A program made the translations under genes and the position numbers. A model generated the notes under the pieces. It saw nothing but the letters and a program-made list of their open reading frames with translations, was not told the origin of the DNA and made no database searches. From Trichomonas vaginalis G3 (taxonomy: Eukaryota > Parabasalia > Trichomonadida > Trichomonadidae), in the NCBI RefSeq assembly GCF_026262505.1, contig NC_067206.1, positions 28,411,896 through 28,475,895 on the forward strand: a stretch of 64,000 bases of DNA, read 5' to 3'. Shown in pieces: positions 1 through 9,735 of this stretch (within the stretch, counting starts at the first letter, position 1; every line of letters begins with the position of its first letter).

Positions 1-650
1 AGACAAAAGAACTTTTAGAAGAATTTCCTCATATGATTGCTTCCCTCGGAAAACCGAGAGAAGAGATTCCATTCGAAAATCGCAAGAATTTGGCACCTGG
101 TTTGAAAGGTTATTATGTTCATAGACTTTTAGTAAATGCTGTAGCAATGTGAGCTTCACCTCGTTATGCTTGTTATATTTTCATGATGTTAGATGAACTA
201 TATAAAGCAGAACGTGGAGAGATGGAAAAGAAACTTCAAGCAAAAGATGAAGTCATTGAATCCAAAGACAAAAGCATACAGAAAAGAATAAAAGAATACC
301 ACGTTCAGTACCAAAAGGAAAGGAAAAGAGTTATAAGTATATGATATATAGCTGAAGAGTTGGAGAAAGAAGAAGATAAAGATATGGTTATGTTGCATTT
401 AGTCAGAAGAAACAACAAGAGCTTTTATGACCTTGCTAAGATTTACAAATCTGACAGAAATTGGATCTATCGTGAAAACTTACCGATTTCAATGACACCG
501 AATGAGCAAATAAAGGAAATTGTCAAAAGTACTCTTCCTCAAACACACTATGACATCAAAGGTTGCACAATACTTACATTCAAAGAAGACTTACCATTAC
601 TGAAGGAAAAAATAACAGAATATTTCGATAACTTCAAAGAGGAAGAATAA
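1..650 (+). pseudogene. KilA-N domain protein relic of the Polinton
   Basis: The reading begins before the window. The N-terminal part has the KilA-N-like text HRLLVNAVAM followed by ASPRYACYIFMMLDELY, then a charged coiled-coil segment, then a C-terminal domain ending in FKEEE. KilA-N proteins are DNA-binding proteins of large DNA viruses, phages and Polintons, with a presumed regulatory role. The gene is broken (about two breaks in the visible part) and incomplete at the left edge. The family assignment rests on the pattern of the N-terminal domain and its company in this element. Confidence 0.6.
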
Positions 651-706
651 AAAAATCTAAGCTAATTTTATTTTTTTTTATAAAATTTTATCTCATATGA
701 AAGAAC

Positions 707-922
707 ATGAATTTAGAATATTCAGAACTCTTAACAGAAGAAGAGAACGAACAACATGTAAAAGATTATGCAAAATTTCTGAAGGTATATAAAGCATTTA
801 AACAATATCTAAATGCTTCTAAAGATTATGCAAAATTTCTGAAGGTATATAAAGCTTATGAAAAAGCGTATGAAAAGTTTATAGATTGGGGAATTGTTGT
901 AAAATATCGATATGAAGACTAA
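707..922 (+). CDS. small charged Polinton protein with an internal duplication
   Basis: A 71-residue protein rich in Lys, Tyr and Glu. I do not recognise a family. Its centre has an exact 35 bp repeat (761-795 and 821-855) 60 bp apart, so a 20-residue block starting KDYAKFLKVYKA occurs twice in frame. The exactness of the repeat suggests a recent duplication. The ATG is preceded by the T-rich stretch that also lies before other genes of this element. The 3' neighbour is convergent and ends 19 bp away. Confidence 0.5.
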   Translation: MNLEYSELLTEEENEQHVKDYAKFLKVYKAFKQYLNASKDYAKFLKVYKAYEKAYEKFIDWGIVVKYRYED

Positions 923-940
923 CCAAAAATATATTTTTGC

Positions 941-1414
941 TTAAATAGCTTCAGGGTCAATTTCTTCAACCATTTCACTTCCTTCGTCAATGTCAATAGA
1001 AGCTTCTTCAACCTTTGGTAAGAATTTCTGTATAACATCTTTGTTCGTTATTGTCTTCAGAGATGAAGGATAATATTTCACATTTGTTTCACCCTTCTTA
1101 TATTCTTTCTGTTCGGAAAGATTCATAGCAATACTGAAGAAGTCAATGTTAGAGTTCTTTATGACAGTATAATGAGTATCTTTGACATTCACGAAGAAAC
1201 CCTTTTGTTTCAAAACTACTGCTAACTCTTGTGAAGTATAACGTTTGCGGTCAATGACAATAGCTAATGGTCTGACATACTGACCAAACTTAGATTCTTT
1301 CACAAACTTCTTGTTAAAGATAACATTAACGTTTGAAGCACCATTGAACTCATTCTTGATGGCAGTAGCGAGAGTATTGTATGAAAAGAACTTGCAATCT
1401 TGCATGTGTTTCAT
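941..1414 (-). CDS. unknown Polinton protein, 157 aa
   Basis: An open gene of 157 residues on the minus strand, transcribed away from the polymerase relic that starts at 1505. The N-terminal two thirds is a compact, mixed alpha/beta-looking domain (FFSYNTLATAIKNEF, then AIVIDRKRYTSQELAVVLKQ); the C-terminus is acidic (EEASIDIDEGSEMVEEIDPE). The 90 bp divergent gap to the polymerase is extremely AT-rich with TTTTTATTT-type runs, consistent with a shared promoter zone. No signal peptide or membrane segment. Function unknown. Confidence 0.55.
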   Translation of the reverse strand: MKHMQDCKFFSYNTLATAIKNEFNGASNVNVIFNKKFVKESKFGQYVRPLAIVIDRKRYTSQELAVVLKQKGFFVNVKDTHYTVIKNSNIDFFSIAMNLSEQKEYKKGETNVKYYPSSLKTITNKDVIQKFLPKVEEASIDIDEGSEMVEEIDPEAI

Positions 1415-1504
1415 TAAAATAAAAATATTAAATTATTTTGAAAAATAACTTAAAAAAATCTAATCTAATTTTTTCAAAAAATATTTTTTTATTTCCTACT
1501 AAAG

Positions 1505-4500
1505 ATGTATCGGAAGTTGTCTAAGTTAGAACACTCGGAAATAAAACAACTTCTTACAGAAGCTAACATAGATGTTGCAAAACATTACGCAACAAACAAA
1601 AAAGCACTCGCTGACTTCATTAAAGACTACAATGGTGCAATAAGTTATGATAGAATTCATGAGTTCATAAAGCCGCAACGCGGCGAGGACGAAGTCCATG
1701 CAAGAACTTTTCCTTTAAATGACGTTGCTATTGACTTATATCATAGACGTTCAATACCTCATGAAGTAAGAAGAGAAATGTTTGACATAACAAATGCAAA
1801 CGTTGGTGAAACAAGAAGAAGAGACGACACACTGAAACAACAGAGAAGAGAGATGTTTAAAAGTGCTATAGAACAAGTTCGCAAAGCTAACGATGTCATT
1901 CGTTCCATTGACGACAAACCAAAAGAAGGTGAGAGATGGTTAAAGAAAGATGAAGAGAATAGGAAGAGAAATGTGAAGTCAGGCAATAGACTCATTGACT
2001 TTAACATCGAAGCTTTAGATGAACCAAACAGAGACTACTTACACAAACATTTCGGTAAGGTTTTCATGAGACTCTTAGAGAAAATTAAAATAAACTCACA
2101 ACAGAGATGGATGGTATGTTATAAACTTGGTGGAAAGTATGAATGTTCTACGTTAAACCTCAATAATATTGGAACATTACTACATCAGCTCTTGAAGGAG
2201 AACTTTATATCAGAGATAGAAGCAAATGCTGCAGGTATTGTTGAAATGCACTATGACTTCTTCTTGACAAACATAAAGAATCTTACTGAAATAAAGATGT
2301 ATGATTTAACAGAATATGAAGGCTTAACGATGTCAGATGTAAAGAAAGGCAAACCAAAAAAGAGACCATATAGAGATGAAAGCACACTGACAAATGACCA
2401 GAAAGCCATTTTGGAAGCTCTTAAGCAAACAGGAAACCCAGCACTTATAGAAAGCTTTTGGAAAGATAATGGTGAAAAGAAGTTTTATAAGAAGAGAAGC
2501 GGTCAGTTCTGGAAGTATCTTTGCACATTACCTATAAATCTTGAACGCTACCAAATCTTCAATGAACTGAACAAAAGAACTGCAACACTTATGACAGAAG
2601 ACAATTGTTTCGTTTATGCTTGCATTCAGGCTGGAGTAAATGAAGAAACTATTGACCACATGAGAGAAGTCATTCGTGTTAGAGACTTTCCTCAAAGTAA
2701 AGTACAAGAAATTTCTGACGCAACAGGTATAGCATTTAATGTTACCATTGGTTACTTCAATGACTCAAGACATAATGAAATAAAGAGATACATACCAAAA
2801 GAATGTGAAACTGTTCGAACTATTGACTACTTCTTGTTGAAGACCACTACATGCTAAACGAAAGACTTCCAATGACAACATACTTCATTCGAAACTATAA
2901 AGAAATTCTTGAAAGTGTGGTGGAATGAACATTGAGAAACAGATGAAATTTATACAAAGAGAGAGAACAAATATGTAGTTCGTTATGATAGAACAACACC
3001 GTTATGGGATGTTATGAAAACATTGTGGGAGTGCAAATATTTCGAACCTATTTCTTATGGAGAACTTTTCACATATACGACTGACTTATATAAACAGAAC
3101 CTTGCACCATTTAAAGATTTGACATATGCTCCAAAGTATTGTGTACAACTGAAGAAGAAAGCCGAGTCAAAAGAAGTAAATAAAAATAAGTGCAAGTTCA
3201 TTCCTGAGCACGTTTTCTTTGCTGACTTTGAGTGTAGTACCGATGGCTTTCATAAAGCTTTTAACATCTGTTATGACAGTGAAGATGGTTCAGTGAGTGA
3301 AAGCATTTGGGGTCAGAACTGTGCAACAGAATTTTTGGAACGACTTCCTGACAAGAGTTTAATATATTTCCATAACCTCAGTTATGATATAAACTTCATC
3401 TTAAGACACATGACAGAAGTGAAAGGAACTCCCATCATTAAAGGTTCACGAACAATGCAAATAACTGGTTTATATAAAGGACGGGCAATTATTATAAAAG
3501 ACTCTTACAGTGTTATAAATAAGAAGCTTAAACTATTTCCTGCTATGTTTAACTTACAAACAGGACCGAAAGAAGTATTTCCATATAACTACTACAGCAG
3601 TGTTTTGTTAGCAAATGACAACAGAACTGGTGTCATTTCTGAAGCATGTAAGTTTGTCAAGGATGCAGATACATTTATGAAGAACATAGATTCCATCAAA
3701 GGTTGCAGAATAGATGAGAACCACTTCGACTTAGAAAAATATAGCACGTTTTACTGCAAACAAGATGTAAGAATTTTAAGAGAAGGTTTTGTAAAGTTCC
3801 GCAATGACTTATTGAAAGAGTTTGATTTAAACGTTTATGACTACGTTAGTATTTGTTCTATTGCTAACAAATTGTTTGAGAACAGAGTATACTTCCCGAA
3901 TGGAAATCTTTATGACCTCTCAAATAAACCAAGAGAATTTATTTCGAGATGCATTCAAGGTGGAAGATGTATGTTGTCAGATAACATTAAACAAAAGAGC
4001 AAAAAGAAACTCATTGCTGACTTCGACGCTGTTTCATTATATCCATCAGCTATAGCAAGACTTTATACTTTAGAAGGAATTCCAAAAGTATTGAAGGATG
4101 AGATGTTAAGCACAGAGTATCTCATGAGACATTTATTCGATGACGACCAAAAGGAACCCATTGGTGAAAAGTTTATGTCTGGCTTCTTTGTTCTCATTAA
4201 GATAACAGAGATTGGAATACATAGACACTTTCCTTTAATAGTTTGTGACCCTGAACTAAATCCAGAACTTAACGTTCCCAGAAGTTCAAACACTTGCTGT
4301 TTAATGTATGTTGACCATATAACATTACAAGACCTCATAAAATATCAAGGTGTCAAATGTGAAGTGTTGCAAGGATACTATTACGATGGAAACAGAGATT
4401 TAGAATAAGAGATGAAGTTAAGAAATTGTTTGAGTTAAGGTTAAAGTATAAGAAAGAAGAAAACCCATTACAAGAAATTATAAAACTCATTCTGAACAGC

Positions 4501-5262
4501 ATTTATGGCAAAACCATTTTATCTCCTATTGAGTCAAAAATAACCATAGTAGATGACAAAGATGCTATAAGATATGCTATAAGAAATTACAACCATATAG
4601 TTAAGTTCGAAGGTTTGGATGGTTCAGATAAAACTATTTTCAAGCTAACGAAAAGCATTTGCAGACACTTTAACTTTTGCCCACTTGGTGTAAATATTCT
4701 ATCAATGTCGAAGAGAATAATGAATGAAGTGTTTTGCACTGCTGAGGACATGGGTCTTCAAATATTTTACCAGGACTGCGATAGCATGCATATTTTCAAT
4801 GAAGACATCCCACTGTTAGCTCAGGAATTTCAGAAGAGATACGGTAGAGAACTTATTGGTAAAACATTAGGTCAGTTCCATTCTGACTTTGCAGAAATCA
4901 CAAAAGATAAACAAAGTTTAGCATACAAGTCAATATTTTGTGGAAAGAAGACTTACATAGACTTACTCACTAACGATTTAAATGAAGTTGCATTCCATGC
5001 ACGTTGTAAAGGTGTAAAACAAGACGTTCTTGCTTTAACAGCTAATGAAATGTTTCCTGAAGCTATACAATGCTATTACAATGAAGATAAGAACATTCAC
5101 ATACCTGTTGGAACATATGACAAAGACTCTGAGTTCAGTTTAATGAAACTTTACAAAGCACTTCATGATGTCAAGAGATTGGATTTGACTTATGTAAGTC
5201 TTCTAGTCCTTGCTTTGCTGAAAAGTTTAACTTTTCTATTCAGACTAAGACTTCATTCATAA
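1505..5262 (+). pseudogene. protein-primed family B DNA polymerase relic of the Polinton
   Basis: This is the hallmark replication gene of Polintons. Exonuclease signatures are visible (FADFECSTDG, YFHNLSYDINFIL, YCKQDVRIL), followed by polymerase motif A (DFDAVSLYPSAI), motif B (LILNSIYGKT) and motif C (YQDCDSMHIF, the YxDxD catalytic pair). The long N-terminal portion before the exonuclease contains a text starting EDNCFVYACIQAG that resembles the OTU-like cysteine-protease segment known from some virus-like polymerases; this is a weaker inference. The gene is broken, with about three breaks, and is not functional as it stands. The motif residues themselves are retained, which fits a fairly recent loss. 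Confidence 0.9.
1672..1697. repeat. GC-rich double hairpin, copy 1
   Basis: GCCGC-AAC-GCGGC, then GA, then GGAC-GAA-GTCC, followed by AT. Same architecture as 5326-5350 and 6627-6652. It lies inside the polymerase relic. Confidence 0.6.
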
Positions 5263-5325
5263 GAAAGCTTAAGTTCTGAGGTCATTTATTTTTGTCAGCA
5301 GTGAGACCATTCATGATAAAAATAA

Positions 5326-5350
5326 GTCGCTAGCGGCAAGGGCGAAGCCC
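5326..5350. repeat. GC-rich double hairpin, copy 2
   Basis: GTCGC-TA-GCGGC (one G-T pair), then AA, then GGGC-GAA-GCCC, followed by AT. It lies between the polymerase relic and the convergent gene. Confidence 0.6.
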
Positions 5351-5360
5351 ATGTGATCAT

Positions 5361-5942
5361 TTACAATACTGCGATGGTAGAGTTTAAGAGTTGTGCTTCA
5401 ATGTAGAGACAGTCCTTATGGTCTGGAGGTAAGAACACTGGGCAGTTATGGTCATGAGTGGAGAACATGTCTATCCAAAACTCACGATTGAAGCCAGTTA
5501 ATTTATAGTATTTAGGGTTAGGAAGTGGTGTAGTTCTTGTATGACCAATGAACTCATTTTCAACGCCTTTGGCTATATTAGAGAAAAGAATAGCTTGCTT
5601 TCTATCCCAAATGCCAGGTGTTACAATCTTTGAAAATTCATTTTTCCTCGGAAGCATTGCATCATAATTGAAAACATTCTTGAAATCATCACTTGGTTCA
5701 GAGATTTGAAATCTTATACGTAATGGATTTTCTTTCTCTTTAGCGACTTCATTGAATGGTGAATATATAACAAACTGACAGTCATGTGTTCCATCTTCAT
5801 TTTCATTAAATTCATAATGAAAGTCTATAAGTTGTGGCTGACTACCTTCTTCTTTCAGTTGTGCAAGAAACTCACGTAAAGGCTGTAAAGTTTGTACTTC
5901 AATGTTAAACTTTTTCTCGAACATTTCATTAAATGAAATCAT
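5361..5942 (-). CDS. unknown Polinton protein, 193 aa
   Basis: An open minus-strand gene convergent with the polymerase relic. The ATG at 5942 is the first ATG of the frame. Recognisable only as a soluble globular protein with aromatic and His/Cys-rich C-terminal text (FWIDMFSTHDHNCPVFLP, PPDHKDCLYIEAQL). No membrane segment. The position between polymerase and capsid genes would suit an assembly or replication accessory gene, but I see no motif that decides it. The roughly 220 bp between 5943 and 6165 hold no gene I can support. Confidence 0.5.
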   Translation of the reverse strand: MISFNEMFEKKFNIEVQTLQPLREFLAQLKEEGSQPQLIDFHYEFNENEDGTHDCQFVIYSPFNEVAKEKENPLRIRFQISEPSDDFKNVFNYDAMLPRKNEFSKIVTPGIWDRKQAILFSNIAKGVENEFIGHTRTTPLPNPKYYKLTGFNREFWIDMFSTHDHNCPVFLPPDHKDCLYIEAQLLNSTIAVL

Positions 5943-6165
5943 ACATTGCAACAATGTTGTATCGTCTTTAAAGTATTTGTATATGTGAATGTTTTGGGCG
6001 CTTAAAGACTGTTCGTCATTTTCTATCTCGACTTGAAGTATAAAGTCAACTTTCCTAAATGCACGTTACTCTGTTCCCCTTTATTTTGACGTCAGGGTTT
6101 TCACTACTGAACGCAACAGATAAAGGTATTTGTCTATACATTTAGTTCCAATAAAAATAAACCAT

Positions 6166-6426
6166 TTACTTTTTCTTCACTTCAGCTTCTTTAGCTTTTG
6201 CTTCAGCTTCTTCTCTAGCTTTTTTCGCCAGTAGTCTTGGGTTCTTTTGTCTTCCAGCAGCTAATGCAGCAAGTTGTTTTTCACTAAGTTTTCTCTTTGG
6301 TCTCTCTGGCTTTTGTTCTTGTTTTTGTTCCTTCAGTTCGGATAAAATTTGCTCGCGAATTTCTTTCTTCAATGCTTCAAAATCTATGACCCCTTGGGTC
6401 TTGTCTGTAGGGCTTGTCTGAGTCAT
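6166..6426 (-). CDS. small basic Lys/Ala-rich Polinton protein
   Basis: An 86-residue protein with a hydrophilic N-terminus (MTQTSPTDKTQG), a helical Lys/Glu/Gln segment, a motif RPKRKLSEKQLAALAAGRQK and a final Lys-Ala-Glu helix (KAREEAEAKAKEAEVKKK). Composition suggests a nucleic-acid-binding or coiled-coil packaging protein; that is inference from charge. I chose the ATG at 6426; the longer frame upstream has no ATG. Divergent from the gene at 6472 with only 45 bp between the two starts, so a shared AT-rich promoter is likely. Confidence 0.5.
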   Translation of the reverse strand: MTQTSPTDKTQGVIDFEALKKEIREQILSELKEQKQEQKPERPKRKLSEKQLAALAAGRQKNPRLLAKKAREEAEAKAKEAEVKKK

Positions 6427-6471
6427 TTGACTGCAGATAAAAAACAAAATTAAAACTTTAACCGATGTAAA

Positions 6472-6900
6472 ATGAGCTTGTCAAAATCAGAGCGAGAGTC
6501 TATTATATTAAATGACGCAAGAGGAATACAACATCCTTTCTATTACGTAAGTCAGAGTAAAGATGGTAAAATATACGTAAGAAAAAGAAAGGTTCCATTA
6601 GCGAATGCAGAGAGCGACAACATTAAGGTGCATGGCACCGAGGGTGAAGCCCATATAAAACCTTCTATTCAAACTGAAAAGTCAATAGAACAAGAAGAAA
6701 AGAAGCCAGATGTTCTTTCAATAACGAACCAAGAGCTTATTGCAAAGTTCGTGAATTTCATTGAAAAGCAAACCGAGTCAAAGAACCCTGACCCACCAGT
6801 GAAAGAAGTTGAGACAAAAGAGAATGTACAGTTCATTGAAAATGTCAAGAAACAACTTCCACCACGAATTCCAAGAAGAAGAGTGAGAATAATGAAGTAA
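6472..6900 (+). CDS. Polinton protein with a DGKxYVRK domain, 142 aa
   Basis: The N-terminal 45 residues contain HPFYYVSQSKDGKIYVRKRK, which is clearly related to the text GFYIHTMKDGRVQFRKIK in the 74-residue protein at 9041. The rest is hydrophilic and low complexity, ending in a basic tail (PPRIPRRRVRIMK). The two proteins therefore form a small paralogous family in one element. A GC-rich double hairpin lies inside the coding sequence (6627-6652) and is read through in frame. The gene is directly followed by the capsid-type gene, 27 bp downstream. Confidence 0.55.
   Translation: MSLSKSERESIILNDARGIQHPFYYVSQSKDGKIYVRKRKVPLANAESDNIKVHGTEGEAHIKPSIQTEKSIEQEEKKPDVLSITNQELIAKFVNFIEKQTESKNPDPPVKEVETKENVQFIENVKKQLPPRIPRRRVRIMK
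6627..6652. repeat. GC-rich double hairpin, copy 3
   Basis: GGTGC-ATG-GCACC, then GA, then GGGT-GAA-GCCC (one G-T pair), followed by AT. It lies inside the open gene at 6472-6900. Confidence 0.6.
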
Positions 6901-6927
6901 ATAGATATTTTTATCTGAAGTAAATAC

Positions 6928-8502
6928 ATGCAGAACGAACAGCTAAACGAATTTACTCCAGCAGAGCATATTCATCAGATTCGCTCATATTTCGATATCA
7001 TAGACAATGCAGTTCAAATTGGTGACACTAATAGAAAATATTCTGACGCAAAGATTCCATCACAACCTGGAACTGCTAAAGATAACACATGGGTAACATT
7101 CAATCTCTCACCTCCTGGTGAAAATATGTTGGACCTTTACAATACATTCATTACGTATAAAATGGAAGGTCAATTTATTGTAGATAAAGAAATTGGTTCA
7201 GGTTCCAATAAAACAAACCCACCAGGATTTTGGATTGGTTTCGATGACGCTTTCTATGCAGTTGCTGGATATCAAATCCTTGCAAATGGTCGTATCGTAT
7301 ATTCTCAAGACAACGCAAGAGAAGAAGCATATATAACTTCAAACTCACAAACTACCGAACAAATAAAGAAAGTAGATGTTTTCTCAAAGACTCGACATGA
7401 AGATGTATGGAGTCATTCGGGAACATGCAGAACAGGACAAATTGTTAGTGGTCCAATTACAGCAGGAAAATCATTTGATTTTAAGCTTCGTTTAAGAATT
7501 CCTGTTAGAAAGTTTTTACCATTAGAAGCTATTCGATTTATTCCTGCATTTGCTGGTAACATTCAGCTTAAAGTAAAGTTCAGTAGCGACGCCTTACAAT
7601 GCACATCTATATCTGTAAATGATATCATTGCTTTCAATCCAACTCTTAAAGTTGCATTTGCTTCAGATTCAAATCCACCGACAAATAAATTTGTTCCATG
7701 GAATGAACCATTCACTATGATAACGAAGTCAGTAGAAGCTAGTGGAACAGTTACTATTACAACTGTAACCCAGCAACTATTTCGAACAAAGATGGATTTT
7801 AATGAATGTTTCATTCATCCAAAGTCATTCTCTTTAGACCCTAACATTTATACAGAACTTGTAGAACATTATACAAACGAGGCTTTATGTTTTCCTGTTA
7901 AAGTTATGGATTGGATTCCTATGGACGGTTCATTCTCAAAGAATACAGATAGTTCAAGTGCAACATTTACAGCAGCTTATACGCCTATTAATGTTAAAAG
8001 TATTTGGGCACTATTTAGAAAGAAAGACAACTATTATGTTAATTTTGAGAACCCTAAGTTTAAATATCTTCAGCTTTCCATGGGAGCTTATGGAAATATG
8101 CCTGCAGAACCTGAAAAATCATATGGACCTGTATTTTATGAAATGGTTGCGAACGCTTGCAATACAAACAATGATATGATAGGATTTAATGAAGATGTTA
8201 TGAGGTCATTGGTGGATGATGGTAGTGTGGAACATAAATGGGATAGCTATGACAACACACATTTCTTATGTGGTTTTCCAACAGAAGTGGACTTTTGCTT
8301 CCAGCAAGGTCAAACATCTACTGCTCCAATAACATACAAATTGTCTGTTAAAGGACCTATTGAACTAGCAACTGAAAACGTACCAAAGCCACTTATTGGA
8401 TTTATAAGGGATTGTTGCTTTGCAATACAAGTAAGACAGTCAGGCATACCAATAATAAGACTTGACGACTATAACTTAGCAACTGACGACAGTGAGGAAT
8501 AA
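6928..8502 (+). CDS. major-capsid-type double jelly-roll protein of the Polinton, copy 1
   Basis: A 524-residue protein in the size range of Polinton major capsid proteins, rich in beta-prone, Asn/Thr/Phe-containing segments. Blocks typical of the two-barrel fold include DLYNTFITYKMEGQ, FWIGFDDAFYAVAGYQI, KLRLRIPVRKFLPLEAIRF and FSLDPNIYTELVEHY. The same blocks, in the same order, recur in the gene at 10727-12336, showing that the element has two related capsid-type genes. This copy is open over its whole length. The assignment as capsid is by length, composition and context; a structure-based comparison would settle it. Confidence 0.6.
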   Translation: MQNEQLNEFTPAEHIHQIRSYFDIIDNAVQIGDTNRKYSDAKIPSQPGTAKDNTWVTFNLSPPGENMLDLYNTFITYKMEGQFIVDKEIGSGSNKTNPPGFWIGFDDAFYAVAGYQILANGRIVYSQDNAREEAYITSNSQTTEQIKKVDVFSKTRHEDVWSHSGTCRTGQIVSGPITAGKSFDFKLRLRIPVRKFLPLEAIRFIPAFAGNIQLKVKFSSDALQCTSISVNDIIAFNPTLKVAFASDSNPPTNKFVPWNEPFTMITKSVEASGTVTITTVTQQLFRTKMDFNECFIHPKSFSLDPNIYTELVEHYTNEALCFPVKVMDWIPMDGSFSKNTDSSSATFTAAYTPINVKSIWALFRKKDNYYVNFENPKFKYLQLSMGAYGNMPAEPEKSYGPVFYEMVANACNTNNDMIGFNEDVMRSLVDDGSVEHKWDSYDNTHFLCGFPTEVDFCFQQGQTSTAPITYKLSVKGPIELATENVPKPLIGFIRDCCFAIQVRQSGIPIIRLDDYNLATDDSEE

Positions 8503-8532
8503 AGGATGAACGTTTATTTTTAAAGCTTATAA

Positions 8533-8991
8533 ATGAGTTCTTCATCAAGCTCTCGTGAACCTTCACCATCTATGAAACAAACTTTACCAAACGATTATGG
8601 AGCACCTATTGAATATTTCTTACGAGCTGCACAATGGCAAAGAGCAGTCTCACCAAGGTTAGGTGTTCCACCAGCTCCTGTCAAAAATAGCATTTGGTCA
8701 AGTCCTTATATAAAATATGGTCTCCCATTAGGTTTGCTAGTTACAGCAGGAGCAGTAATGATGTTGAAAAGAAATAAAGCAAATGTTGTAAATAATACTG
8801 AAGTACATGAAGTTAAACAAACTCCGACACCATCGTCAAAACCAACGCCTTCACAAGCAAAACCTTCAATGACTCCTGAACCTATGGAAGTACAAACTCC
8901 TATTCAAAAGTCAACTCCTAAACCGACTCCAACATTTAAACCAGAACCTACTCATCAAATAAATCGTAAAACTCCTGCGTTTCCATACTGA
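8533..8991 (+). CDS. small membrane-anchored Pro/Thr-rich Polinton protein
   Basis: A 152-residue protein with a Ser-rich N-terminus, a single hydrophobic segment near residues 55-76 (YGLPLGLLVTAGAVMML followed by KRNK) and a C-terminal half dominated by Pro, Thr, Lys and Ser (PTPSSKPTPSQAKPS). One membrane span with a basic stop and a long extended tail resembles small virion membrane or vertex proteins, but no family is recognised. It lies 30 bp behind the capsid-type gene on the same strand and probably belongs to the same late set. Confidence 0.5.
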   Translation: MSSSSSSREPSPSMKQTLPNDYGAPIEYFLRAAQWQRAVSPRLGVPPAPVKNSIWSSPYIKYGLPLGLLVTAGAVMMLKRNKANVVNNTEVHEVKQTPTPSSKPTPSQAKPSMTPEPMEVQTPIQKSTPKPTPTFKPEPTHQINRKTPAFPY

Positions 8992-9040
8992 AAAAAATAA
9001 CGTTATTTTTATTTAATATTAAAATTTTTATTTGATTGAA

Positions 9041-9265
9041 ATGACTACTAAAGTCACTGAAGCAATGAAACAAAAGTTTTTGGTAGAATACATTAAATCA
9101 GGAACTATTCCAGAAGGTTTTTACATTCATACTATGAAGGATGGTAGAGTTCAGTTTAGAAAGATAAAGCAACCATTAGATAAAGAAGGAATTTTGAGAA
9201 AGATTAAATTACATGAAGACAACATTGCTGAACTTAAGAAGAAGTTAGAAGAGTTGGAGAAATGA
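9041..9265 (+). CDS. small Polinton protein, paralogue of the 6472 gene
   Basis: A 74-residue protein starting MTTKVTEAMKQKF. The core GFYIHTMKDGRVQFRKIK matches the N-terminal domain of the 142-residue protein at 6472, and the C-terminus is a charged coiled coil (IAELKKKLEELEK). The frame upstream lacks an ATG, so I chose 9041. The upstream 45 bp contain the T-rich TTTTTATTT motif seen before other genes of the element. Confidence 0.5.
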   Translation: MTTKVTEAMKQKFLVEYIKSGTIPEGFYIHTMKDGRVQFRKIKQPLDKEGILRKIKLHEDNIAELKKKLEELEK

Positions 9266-9354
9266 AGAGAGTTATAAAGCAATGAGAACGTTTATGTTAT
9301 GAGAAATTTTTAACGTTAGTTTTATTTTTACTGAAAATTTTTATTTTTATGTAA

Positions 9355-9639
9355 ATGACAGAACAAAAGCAACTCATTCGAATTCCACAGTATAACAAAC
9401 ATACATTTAAACATTTATTCTTCCTTCCTGAGCATAACATGTTCTTTCAAATACATCCGAGACCAGTTGACTTTTCATTGACTGTTTATAAAGATAGAAA
9501 TAGTTATATCATTAAACCATACGATGACGAAGGTAAGTTATGTAAATTGTACGTTAAGAAGTTAGAGAAAGTTTATGGCTTCAAGTATGACTACAATAGG
9601 GTTAACACTGATGATGAAGATATTGAGGAAAATTTATGA
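9355..9639 (+). CDS. unknown small Polinton protein, 94 aa
   Basis: An open 94-residue gene with aromatic and basic text in the first half (HTFKHLFFLPEHNMFFQIHP) and an acidic tail (DDEDIEENL). No family recognised. It is preceded by ATTTTTATTTTTATG-like sequence and followed by a 95 bp stretch with an imperfect duplication of an acattagtga-type unit (around 9643-9706). Confidence 0.45.
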   Translation: MTEQKQLIRIPQYNKHTFKHLFFLPEHNMFFQIHPRPVDFSLTVYKDRNSYIIKPYDDEGKLCKLYVKKLEKVYGFKYDYNRVNTDDEDIEENL

Positions 9640-9735
9640 GAACATTAGTGAAGTCGTTAGTGAGAACGTTTATTTTTTACATTAGTGAGTTCGTTAGTGA
9701 GGTGAAGTGGTTGGCGGCTTTGTAAATATTTAAGG

